From contig NW_027479699.1 of NCBI RefSeq assembly GCF_051014685.1, positions 1-64,000 of the forward strand: 64,000 nt of DNA. The letters are read 5' to 3'. This DNA comes from Ptiloglossa arizonensis. Lineage: Eukaryota > Arthropoda > Insecta > Hymenoptera > Colletidae. Positions 13,235 through 23,910 of this stretch are shown in pieces. Below the pieces are notes generated by a model. The model was given only the letters and a program-made list of their open reading frames with translations. It made no database searches and was not told the origin of the DNA. Within the stretch, counting starts at the first letter, position 1. Every line of letters starts with the position of its first letter. The position numbers and the translations under genes were made by a program.

Positions 13235-15670
13235 CCCATATCTCGCGAACGGATTGACCTAACCCAAAAATTCCAATTGCATCTGAAAGTAGAAACTCGC
13301 CCGACTACAACGGTATGTGTATTTTTTCCCTAGGCCATTCTGGTTAAGCGTTTGGAGCAGCAGAATTGCGAAAAATTTGTTGTCTTCTCAACCATTTCTT
13401 AGCTTCAAACTCCCATATCTCGCGAACGGATTGACCTAACCCAAAAATTCCTGTTGCATCTGAAAGTAGAAACTCGCCCGATTACAACGGTATGTGTATT
13501 TTTTCCCTAGCCCATTCTTGTTAAGCGTTTGGTTCAGCAGAATTGCGAAAAATTTGTTGTCTTCTCAACCATTTCTTAGTTTCAAAGTCCCATATCTCGC
13601 GAATGGATTGACCAAACCCACAAATTCCTGCTGCGTCTGAAAGTAGAAACTAGCCCGATTACAACGGTATGTGTATTTTCTCCCTAGGCCATTCTGGTTA
13701 AGCGTTTGGAGCAGCAGAATTGCGAAAAATTTTTTGCCTTCTCAACCATTTCTTGGCTTCAAACTCCCATATCTCGCGAACGGATTCACCTCACCCAAAA
13801 ATTCCTATTGCATCTGAAAGTAGAAACTAGCCCGATTACAACGGTATGTGTATTTTGTCCCTAGGCCATTCTGGTTAAGCGTTTGGAGCAGCAGAATTGC
13901 GAAAAATTTTTTGCCTTCTCAACCATTTCTTGGCTCAAACTCCCATATCTCGCGAACGGATTGACCTAACCCAAAAATTCCAATTGCATCTGAATGTAGA
14001 AACTCGCCCGATTACAGCGGTATGTGTATTTTTTCCCTAGGCCATTCTGGTTAAGCGTTTGGAGCAGCAGAATTGCGAAAAATTTGTTGTCTCCTCAACC
14101 ATTTCTTAGCTTCAAACTCCCGTATCTCGCGAACGGATTGACCTATCCCAAAAATTCCTGTTGCATCTGAAAGTAGAAACTCGCCCGATTACAACGGTAT
14201 TTGTATTTTTTCCCTAGGCCATTCCTGTTAAGCGTTTGGAGCACAAGAATTGCGAAAAATTTTTTGCCTTCTCAACCATTTCTTGGCTTCAAACTCCCAT
14301 ATCTCGCGAACGGATTGACATATCCCAAAAATTCCTATTGCATCTGAAAGAAGAAACTCGCCCGATTACAACGGTGTGTGTATTTTTTCCCTAGGCCATT
14401 CTGGTTAAGCGTTTGGAGCAGCAGAATTGCGAAAAATTTGTTGTCTTTCAACCATTTCTTAGCTTCAAACTCCCATATCTCGCGAACGGATTGACCTAAC
14501 CCAAAAATTCCAATTGCATCTGAAAGTAGAAACTCGCCCGACTACAACGGTATGTGTATTTTTTCCCTAGGCCATTCTGGTTAAGCGTTTGGAGCAGCAG
14601 AATTGCGAAAAATTTGTTGTCTTCTCAACCATTTCTTAGCTTCAAACTCCCATATCTCGCGAACGGATTGACCTAACCCAAAAATTCCTGTTGCATCTGA
14701 AAGTAGAAACTCGCCCGATTACAACGGTATGTGTATTTTTTCCCTAGCCCATTCTTGTTAAGCGTTTGGTTCAGCAGAATTGCGAAAAATTTGTTGTCTT
14801 CTCAACCATTTCTTAGTTTCAAAGTCCCATATCTCGCGAATGGATTGACCAAACCCACAAATTCCTGCTGCGTCTGAAAGTAGAAACTAGCCCGATTACA
14901 ACGGTATGTGTATTTTCTCCCTAGGCCATTCTGGTTAAGCGTTTGGAGCAGCAGAATTGCGAAAAATTTTTTGCCTTCTCAACCATTTCTTGGCTTCAAA
15001 CTCCCATATCTCGCGAACGGATTGACCTCACCCAAAAATTCCTATTGCATCTGAAAGTAGAAACTAGCCCGATTACAACGGTATGTGTATTTTGTCCCTA
15101 GGCCATTCTGGTTAAGCGTTTGGAGCAGCAGAATTGCGAAAAATTTTTTGCCTTCTCAACCATTTCTTGGCTCAAACTCCCATATCTCGCGAACGGATTG
15201 ACCTAACCCAAAAATTCCAATTGCATCTGAAAGTAGAAACTCGCCCGATTACAGCGGTATGTGTATTTTTTCCCTAGGCCATTCTGGTTAAGCGTTTGGA
15301 GCAGCAGAACTGCGAAAAATTTGTTGTCTCCTCAACCATTTCTTAGCTTCAAACTCCCATATCTCGTGAACGGATTGACCTATCCCAAAAATTCCTGTTG
15401 CATCTGAAAGTAGAAACTCGCCCGATTACAACGGTATTTGTATTTTTTCCCTAGGCCATTCCTGTTAAGCGTTTGGAGCACAAGAATTGCGAAAAATTTT
15501 TTGCCTTCTCAACCATTTCTTGGCTTCAAACTCCCATATCTCGCGAACGGATTGACCTATCCCAAAAATTCCTATTGCATCTGAAAGAAGAAACTCGCCC
15601 GATTACAACGGTGTGTGTATTTTTTCCCTAGGCCATTCTGGTTAAGCGTTTGGAGCAGCAGAATTGCGAA
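13235..15670 (+). repeat. 1237 bp (7-monomer) tandem duplication
   Basis: Paired markers are displaced by 1237 bp: CGACTA at 13302 and 14539, AATGGATTGACC at 13602 and 14839, GGTATTTGTATTTT near 14197 and 15434, and GAAAGAAGAAACTCG near 14348 and 15585. Identity falls away upstream of about 13.23 kb and downstream of about 15.67 kb. Private differences between copies include GAACTGCG at about 15308, TCGTGAAC at about 15365 and GAATGTAG at about 13993. Confidence 0.88.
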
Positions 15671-18603
15671 AAATTTTTTGCATTCTCATCCATTTCTTGG
15701 CTTCAAACACCCATATCTCGTGAACAGATTGACCTAACCCAAAAAGTCCTATTGCATCTGAAAGTAGAAACTAGCCCGATTACAGGGGTATGTGTATTTT
15801 CTCCCTTGGCCATTCTGGTTAAGCGTTTGGAGCAGCAGAATTGCGAAAAATTTTTTGCCTTCTCAACCATTTCTTGGCTTCAAACTCCCATATCTCGCGA
15901 ACGGATTGACCTAACCCAAAAATTCCTATTGCACCTGAAAGTAGAAACTCGCCCGATTACAACGGTGTGTGTATTTTTTCCCTAGTCCATTCTGGTTAAG
16001 CGTTTGGAGCAGCAGAGTTGCAAAATGTTTTTTGCCTTCTCAACCATTTCTTGGCTTCAAACTCCCATATCTCGCGAACGGATTGACCTAACCCAAAAAT
16101 TCCAATTGCATCTGAAAGTAGAAACTCGCCCGATTACAACGGTATGTGTATTTTTTCCCTACGCCGTTCTGGTTAAGCGTTTGGAGCTGCAGAATTGCGA
16201 AAAATTTGTTGTCTTCTCAACCATTTCTTAGCTTCAAACTCCCATATCTCGCGAACGGATTGAACAAACCCAAAAATTCCTGTTGCATCTGAAAGTAGAA
16301 ACTCGCCCGATTACAACGGTATGTGTATTTTTTCCCTAGCCCATTCTGGCCAAGCGTTTGGAGCAGCAGAATTGCGAAAAATTTGTTGTCTTCTCAACCA
16401 TTTCTTAGCTTCAAACTCCCTTATCTCGCGAACGGATTCACCTAACCCAAAAATTCCTATTGCATCTGAAAGTAGAAACCCGCCCGATTACAACGGTATG
16501 TGTATTTTTTCCCTAGCCCATTCTGGTCAAGCGTTTGGAGCAGCAGAATTGCGAAAAATTTGTGGTCTTCTCAACCATTTCTTAGCTTCAAACTCCCATA
16601 CCTCGCGAACGGATTGACCAAACCCAAAAATTCCTGCTGCGTCTGAAAGTAGAAACTCGTCCGGTTACAACTGTATGCGTATTTTTTCCCTAGGCCATTC
16701 TGGTTAAGCGTTTGGAGCAGCAGAATTGCAAAAAATTTTTTGCCTTCTCAACCATTTCTTGGCTCAAACTCCCATATCTCGCGATCGGATTGACCTAACC
16801 CAAAAATTCCAATTGCATCTGAATGTAGAAACTCGCCCGATTACAACGGTATGTGTATTTTTTGCCTAGGCCATTCTGGTTAAGCGTTTGGAGCAGCAGA
16901 ATTGCGAAAAATTTGTTGTCTTCTCAACCATTTCTTAGCTTCAAACTCCCATATCTCGCGAACCGATTGACCTAACCCAAAAATTCCTGTTGCATCTGAA
17001 AGTAGAAACTAGCCCGATTACAACGGTATGTGTATTTTTTCCCTAGGCCATTCTGGATAAGCGTTTGGAGCAGCAGAATTGCGAAAAATTTTTTGCCTTC
17101 TCAACCATTTCTTGGCTTCAAACTCCCATATCTCGCGAACGGATTGACCTATCCCAAAAATTTCTATTGCATCTGAAAGTAGAAACTCGCCCGATTACAA
17201 CGGTATGCGTATTTTTTCCCTAGGCCATTCTGGTTAAGCGTTTGGAGCAGCAGAAGTGCGAAAAATTTGTTGTCTTTCAACCATTTCTTAGCTTCAAACT
17301 CCCATATCTCGCGAACGGATTGACCTAACCCAAAAATTCCTGTTGCATCTGAAAGTAGAAACTCGCCCGATTACAACGGTATGTGTATTTTTTCCCTAGG
17401 CCATTCTTGTTAAGCGTTTGGAGCAGCAGAATTGCGAAAAATGTTTTGCCTTCTCAACCATTTCTTGGCTTCAAACACCCATATCTCGCGAACGGATTGA
17501 CCTAACCCAAAAATTCCAATTGCATCTGAAAGTAGAAACTCGCCCGATTACAACGGTATGTGAATTTTTTCCCTAGGCCATTCTGGTTAAGCGTTTGGAG
17601 CAGCAGAATTGCGAAAAATTTATTGCCTTCTCAACCATTTCTTGGCTTCAAACTCCCATATCTCGCGAACGGATTGACCTAACCCAAAAATTCCTATTGC
17701 ATCTGAAAGTAGAAACTCGCCCGATTACAACGGTATGTGTATTTTTTCCCTAGGCCATTCTGGTTAAGCGTTTGGAGCAGCAGAAGTGCGAAAAATTTGT
17801 TGTCTTCTCAACCATTTCTTAGTTTCAAACTCCCATATCTCGCGAACGGATTGACCTAACCCAAAAATTCCTATTGCATCTGAAAGTAGAAACTCGCCCG
17901 ATTACAACGGTATGTGTATTTTTTCCCTAGGCCATTCTGGTTAAGCGTTTGGAGTAGCAGAAGTGCGTAAAATTTGTTGTCTTCTCAACCATTTCTTACC
18001 TTCAAACTCCCATATCTCGCGAACGGATTGATCAAACCCAAAAATTCCTGCTGCTTTTGAAAGCAGAAACTAGCCCGATTACAACGGTATGTGTATTTTC
18101 ACCCTAGGCCATTCTGGTTAAGCGTTTGGAGCAGCAGAATTGCGAAAAATTTTTTGCCTTCTCAACCATTTCTTGGCTTCAAACTCCCATATCTCGCGAA
18201 CGGATTGACCTAACCCAAAAATTCCTATTGCATCTGAAAGTAGAAACTCGCCCGATTACAACGGTGTGTGTATTTTTTCCCTAGGCCATTCTGGTTAAGC
18301 GTTTGGAGCAGCAGAAATGCGAAAAATTTTTTGCCTTCTCAACCATTTCTTGGCTTCAAACTCCCATATTTCGCGAACGGATTGACCTAACCCAAAAAGT
18401 CCGATTGCATCTGAAAGTAGAAACTAGCCCGATTACAGCGGTATGTGTATGTTCTCCCTAGGCCATTCTGGTTAAGCGTTTGGAGCAGCAGAATTGCGAA
18501 AAATTTGTTGTCTTCTCAACCATTTCTTAGCTTCAAACTCCCATATCTCGCGAACGGATTGACCTAACCCAAAAATTCCTATTGCATCTGAAAGTAGAAA
18601 CTC

Positions 18604-18620
18604 GCCCGATTACAACGGTA
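18604..18620 (-). other. CENP-B-box-like 17-mer in the representative monomer
   Basis: The minus strand reads TACCGTTGTAATCGGGC. Against the essential CENP-B core nTTCGnnnnAnnCGGGn it matches seven of nine fixed positions (C, G, A, C, G, G, G) and misses the two T positions. Against the canonical human 17-mer it matches 12 positions. The same site recurs in most monomers. A rough estimate gives about 0.4 chance matches of this quality per monomer over both strands, so similarity alone is weak evidence. Confidence 0.35.
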
Positions 18621-18633
18621 TGTGTATTTTTTC

Positions 18634-18639
18634 CCTAGG
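18634..18639. other. CCTAGG palindrome (AvrII site), recurrent once per monomer
   Basis: CCTAGG follows the T-rich tract in most copies and also supplies the in-frame TAG that closes the longest reading frame of the monomer. It is lost in recognisable variants: CCTAGCCC, CCCTTGG (for example near 4848), CCATAGG, CCCCAGCCCC (for example near 48690) and CCTAGTCC. It is therefore both a landmark for phasing the array and a variant marker. Confidence 0.9.
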
Positions 18640-18675
18640 CCATTCTGGTTAAGCGTTTGGAGCAGCAGAATTGCG

Positions 18676-18686
18676 AAAAATTTTTT
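18676..18686. other. A5T6 tract, strongest of three A/T tracts per monomer
   Basis: AAAAATTTTTT is flanked by GCG and GCC. The other tracts are A5T2 at 18571-18577 and T6 at 18627-18632. Tract centres are about 55, 52 and 70 bp apart around the repeat. AnTn tracts without TpA are known to bend DNA and to exclude nucleosomes. A common alternative monomer form breaks the tract as AAAAATTTGTTGTC. Confidence 0.8.
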
Positions 18687-18724
18687 GCCTTCTCAACCAT
18701 TTCTTAGCTTCAAACTCCCATATC

Positions 18725-18730
18725 TCGCGA
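18725..18730. other. TCGCGA palindrome (NruI site) at the monomer junction
   Basis: TCGCGA spans the junction with the next AACGG and is present in most copies. CpG-altering versions occur, such as TCACGA (near 24385, 29863, 59747, 60455 and 62398), TCGTGA (near 15365 and 15720) and TAGCGA (near 37459, 42238 and 43653). It carries two CpG dinucleotides. Confidence 0.9.
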
Positions 18731-20724
18731 ACAGATTGACCTGACCCAAAAATTCCTGTTGCATCTGAAAGTAGAAACTCGCCCGATTACAACGGTATGT
18801 GTAATTATTCCCTAGGCCATTCTGGTTAAGCGTTTGGAGCAGCAGAAGTGCGTAAAATTTGTTGTCTTCTCAACCATTTCTTAGCTTCAAACTCCCATAC
18901 CTCGCGAACGGATTGACCAAACCCAAAAATTCCTGCTGCGTCTGAAAGTAGAAACTCGCCCGGTTACAACTGTATGCGTATTTTTTCCCTAGGCCATTCT
19001 GGTTAAGCGTTTGGAGCAGCAGAATTGCGAAAAATTTTTTGCCCTCTCAACCATTTCTTGTCTTCAAACTCCCATATCTCGCGAACGGATTGACCTAACC
19101 CAAAAATTCCTATTGCATCTGAAAGTAGAAACTCGCCCGATTACAACGGTGTGTGTATTTTTTCCCTAGGCCATTCTGGTTAAGCGTTTGGAGCAGCAGA
19201 ATTGCGAAAAATTTTTCGCCTTCTCAACCATTTCTTGGCTTCAAACTCCCATATCTCGCGAATGGATTGACCTAACCCAAAAATTCCTATTGCATCTGAA
19301 AGTAGAAACTCGCCCGATTACAGCGGTATGTGTATTTTCTCCCTAGGCCATTCTGGTTAAGCGTTTGGAGCAGCAGAATTGCGAAAAATTTTTTGCCTTC
19401 TCAACCATATCTTGGCTTCAAACTCCCTTATCTCGCGAACGGATTAAACTAACCCAAAAATTCCTATTGCATCTGAAAGTAGAAACCCGCCCGATTACAA
19501 CGGTATGTGTATTTTTTCCCTAGGTCATTCTGGTTAAGCGTTTGGAGCAGCAGAATTGCGAAAATTTTTTGCCTTCTCAACCATTTCTTGGCTTCAAACT
19601 CCCATATCTCGCGAACGGATTGACCTAACCCAAAAATTCCAATTGCATCTGAAAGTAGAAACTCGCCCGATTACAACGGTATGCGTATTTTTTCCCTAGG
19701 CCATTCTGGTTAAGCGTTTGGAGCAGCAGAAGTGCGAAAAATTTGTTGTCTTTCAACCATTTCTTAGCTTCAAACTCCCATATCTCGCGAACGGATTGAC
19801 CTAACCCAAAAATTCCTGTTGCATCTGAAAGTAGAAACTCGCCCGATTACAACGGTATGTGTATTTTTTCCCTAGGCCATTCTTGTTAAGCGTTTGGAGC
19901 AGCAGAATTGCGAAAAATTTGTTGTCTTCTCAACCATTTCTTAGATTCAAACTCCCATATCTCGCGAACGGATTGACCTAACCCAAAAATTCCTATTGCA
20001 TCTGAAAGTAGAAACTCGCCCGATTACAACGGTATGTGTATTTTTTCCCTAGGCCATTCTGGTTAAGCGTTTGGAGCAGCAGCAGTGCGTAAAATTTGTT
20101 GTCTTCTCAACCATTTCTTACCTTCAAACTCCCATATCTCGCGAACGGATTGACCAAACCCAAAAATTCCTGCTGCGTTTGAAAGTAGAAACTAGCCCGA
20201 TTACAACGGTTTGTGTATTTTCACCCTAGGCCATTCTGGCTAAGCGTTTGGAGCAGCAGAATTGCGAAAACTTTTTGCCTTCTCAACCATTTCTTGGCTT
20301 CAAACTCCCATATCTCGCGAACGGATTGACCTAACCAAAAAATTCCTATTGCATCTGAAAGTAGAAACTCGCCCGATTACAACGGTGTGTGTATTTTTTC
20401 CCTAGGCCATTCTGGTTAAGCGTTTGGAGCAGCAGAATTGCGAAAAATTTTTTGCCTTCTCAACCATTTCTTGGCTTCAAACTCCCATATTTCGCGAACG
20501 GATTGACCTAACCTAAAAAGTCCGATTGCATCTGAAAGTAGAAACTAGCCCGATTACAGCGGTATGTGTATGTTCTCCCTAGGCCATTCTGGTTAAGCGT
20601 TTGGAGCAGCAGAATTGCGAAAAATTTTTTGCCCTCTCAACCATTTCTTGTCTTCAAACTCCCATATCTCGCGAACGGATTGACCTAACCCAAAAATTCC
20701 TATTGCATCTGAAAGTAGAAACTC

Positions 20725-23700
20725 GCCCGATTACAACGGTGTGTGTATTTTTTCCCTAGGCCATTCTGGTTAAGCGTTTGGAGCAGCAGAATTGCGAAAA
20801 ATTTTTTGCCTTCTCAACCATTTCTTGGCTTCAAACTCCCATATCTCGCGAATGGATTGACCTAACCCAAAAATTCCTATTGCATCTGAAAGTAGAAACT
20901 CGCCCGATTACAGCGGTATGTGTATTTTCTCCCTAGGCCATTCTGGTTAAGCGTTTGGAGCAGCAGAATTGCGAAAAATTTTTTGCCTTCTGAACCATAT
21001 CTTGGCTTCAAACTCCCATATCTCGCGAACGGATTGACCTAACCCAAAAATTCCTATTGCATCTGAAAGTAGAAACTCGCCCGATTACATCGGTATGTGT
21101 ATTTTTTCCCTAGGCAACTCTGGTTAAGCGTTTGGAGCAGCAGAATTGCGAAAAATTTGTTGTCTTCTCAACCATTTCTTAGATTCAAACTCCCTTATCT
21201 CGCGAACGGATTAAACTAACCCAAAAATTCCTATTGCATCTGAAAGTAGAAACCCGCCCGATTACAACGGTATGTGTATTTTTTCCCTAGGTCATTCTGG
21301 TTAAGCGTTTGGAGCAGCAGAATTGCGAAAAATTTTTTGCCTTCTCAACCATTTCTTGGCTTCAAACTCCCATATCTCGCGAACGGATTGACCTAACCCA
21401 AAAATTCCAATTGCATCTGAAAGTAGAAACTCGCCCGATTACAACGGTATGCGTATTTTTTCCCTAGGCCATTCTGGTTAAGCGTTTGGAGCAGCAGAAT
21501 TGCGAAAAATTTGTTGTCTTTCAACCATTTCTTAGCTTCAAACTCCCATATCTCGCGAACGGATTGTCCTAACCAAAAAATTCCTATTGCATCTGAAAGT
21601 AGAAACTCGCCCGATTACAACGGTGTGTGTATTTTTTCCCTAGGCCATTCTGGTTAAGCGTTTGGAGCAGCAGAATTGCGAAAAATTTTTTGCCTTCTCA
21701 ACCATTTCTTGGCTTCAAACTCCCATATTTCGCGAACGGATTGACCTAACCCAAAAAGTCCGATTGCATCTGAAAGTAGAAACTAGCCCGATTACAGCGG
21801 TATGTGTATGTTCTCCCTAGGCCATTCTGGTTAAGCGTTTGGAGCAGCAGAATTGCGAAAAATTTGTTGTCTTCTCAACCATTTCTTAGCTTCAAACTCC
21901 CATATCTCGCGTACCGATTGACCTAACCCAAAAATTCCTGTTGCATCTGAAAGTAGAAACTAGCCCGATTACAACGGTTTGTTTATTTTTTCCCTAGGCC
22001 ATTCTGGATAAGCGTTTGGAGCAGCAGAATTGCGAAAAATTTTTTGCCTTCTCAACCATTTCTTGGCTTCAAACTCCCATATCTCGCGAACGGATTGACC
22101 TAACCCAAAAATTCCAATTGCATCTGAAAGTAGAAACTCGCCCGATTACAACGGTATGCGAATTTTTTCCCTAGGCCATTCTGGTTAAGCGTTTGGAGCA
22201 GCAGAATTGCGAAAAGTTTATTGCCTTCTCAACCATTTCTTGGCTTCAAACTCCCATATCTCGCGAACGGATTGACCTAACCCAAAAATTCCTATTGCAT
22301 CTGAAAGTAGAAACTCGCCCGATTACAACGGTGTGTGTATTTTTTCCCTAGGCCATTCTGGTTAAGCGTTTGGAGCAGCAGAATTGCGAAAAATTTTTTG
22401 CCTTCTCAACCATTTCTTGGCTTCAAACTCCCATATCTCGCGAATGGATTGACCTAACCCAAAAATTCCTATTGCATCTGAAAGTAGAAACTCGCCCGAT
22501 TACAGCGGTATGTGTATTTTCTCCCTAGGCCATTCTGGTTAAGCGTTTGGAGCAGCAGAATTGCGAAAAATTTTTTGCCTTCTGAACCATATCTTGGCTT
22601 CAAACTCCCATATCTCGCGAACGGATTGACCTAACCCAAAAATTCCTATTGCATCTGAAAGTAGAAACTCGCCCGATTACATCGGTATGTGTATTTTTTC
22701 CCTAGGCAACTCTGGTTAAGCGTTTGGAGCAGCAGAATTGCGAAAAATTTGTTGTCTTCTCAACCATTTCTTAGATTCAAACTCCCTTATCTCGCGAACG
22801 GATTAAACTAACCCAAAAATTCCTATTGCATCTGAAAGTAGAAACCCGCCCGATTACAACGGTATGTGTATTTTTTCCCTAGGTCATTCTGGTTAAGCGT
22901 TTGGAGCAGCAGAATTGCGAAAAATTTTTTGCCTTCTCAACCATTTCTTGGCTTCAAACTCCCATATCTCGCGAACGGATTGACCTAACCCAAAAATTCC
23001 AATTGCATCTGAAAGTAGAAACTCGCCCGATTACAACGGTATGCGTATTTTTTCCCTAGGCCATTCTGGTTAAGCGTTTGGAGCAGCAGAAGTGCGAAAA
23101 ATTTGTTGTCTTTCAACCATTTCTTAGCTTCAAACTCCCATATCTCGCGAACGGATTGTCCTAACCAAAAAATTCCTATTGCATCTGAAAGTAGAAACTC
23201 GCCCGATTACAACGGTGTGTGTATTTTTTCCCTAGGCCATTCTGGTTAAGCGTTTGGAGCAGCAGAATTGCGAAAAATTTTTTGCCTTCTCAACCATTTC
23301 TTGGCTTCAAACTCCCATATTTCGCGAACGGATTGAACTAACCCAAAAAGTCCGATTGCATCTGAAAGTAGAAACTAGCCCGATTACAGCGGTATGTGTA
23401 TGTTCTCCCTAGGCCATTCTGGTTAAGCGTTTGGAGCAGCAGAATTGCGAAAAATTTGTTGTCTTCTCAACCATTTCTTAGCTTCAAACTCCCATATCTC
23501 GCGAACCGATTGACCTAACCCAAAAATTCCTGTTGCATCTGAAAGTAGAAACTAGCCCGATTACAACGGTTTGTTTATTTTTTCCCTAGGCCATTCTGGA
23601 TAAGCGTTTGGAGCAGCAGAATTGCGAAAAATTTTTTGCCTTCTCAACCATTTCTTGGCTTCAAACTCCCATATCTCGCGAACGGATTGACCTAACCCAA

Positions 23701-23910
23701 AAATTCCAATTGCATCTGAAAGTAGAAACTCGCCCGATTACAACGGTATGCGAATTTTTTCCCTAGGCCATTCTGGTTAAGCGTTTGGAGCAGCAGAATT
23801 GCGAAAAGTTTATTGCCTTCTCAACCATTTCTTGGCTTCAAACTCCCATATCTCGCGAACGGATTGACCTAACCCAAAAATTCCTATTGCATCTGAAAGT
23901 AGAAACTCGC
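20725..23910 (+). repeat. 1592 bp (9-monomer) tandem duplication
   Basis: GTTTATTTTT occurs at 21981 and 23573 and the AATGGATTG variant at 20851 and 22443, each 1592 bp apart. Both copies share CTGAACCATATC, GGCAACTCTGG, ATTGTCCTAACC and GCGAAAAGTTTATTGCC. Differences noted by eye are AATTGCG (about 21500) against AAGTGCG (about 23092), GCGTACCGATT (about 21909) against GCGAACCGATT, and GACCTAACC against GAACTAACC near 23335. Confidence 0.87.

Larger units (their letters stand above)
1..17500 (+). repeat. Zone I of the array: GAGCACAAG / GGTTCAGCAG monomer set
   Basis: This zone contains the variants GAGCACAAGAATT (about 108, 2222, 2932, 4520, 6111, 8231, 10177, 14239 and 15476), GGTTCAGCAGAATT (about 457, 3637, 5756, 7876, 9467, 11941, 13530 and 14768) and GTATTTTGTCCC (last near 15090). 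I did not see these later in the window. The first 3 kb is rather irregular, with several small deletions (for example 351-348 region copy of 173 bp and a missing base at 2247), and its blocks at 0.09-0.36 kb and 2.20-2.46 kb are near-copies. From 4.5 kb onward 9-monomer units dominate. The boundary with zone II is gradual, around 16.6-18 kb. Confidence 0.75.
18553..18729 (+). repeat. Representative 177 bp monomer, near majority sequence
   Basis: This copy is close to the majority sequence at nearly all positions; the visible difference is TTAGCTTC near its end where TTGGCTTC is more common. Landmarks in monomer coordinates: AACGGATTGACC at 1-12, A-tract 19-25, variable block 26-37 (CTATTGCATCTG here; CTGTT, CAATT, GTCCGATT, CTGCTGCGT or GTTGTGTCTG elsewhere), CENP-B-like 17-mer 52-68, T6 tract 75-80, CCTAGG 82-87, GTTAAGCG near 96-103, GAGCAGCAG at 108-116, A5T6 tract 124-134, and TCGCGA at 173 into the next copy. 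The length is exactly 59 codons, so reading frames carry from copy to copy until an indel intervenes. Confidence 0.95.

Noticed and set aside
18725..18730. TCGCGA and CCTAGG palindromes as protein operators
   Set aside because: They are six-base palindromes that recur simply because the monomer recurs. Nothing else in the sequence suggests a regulator or promoter.
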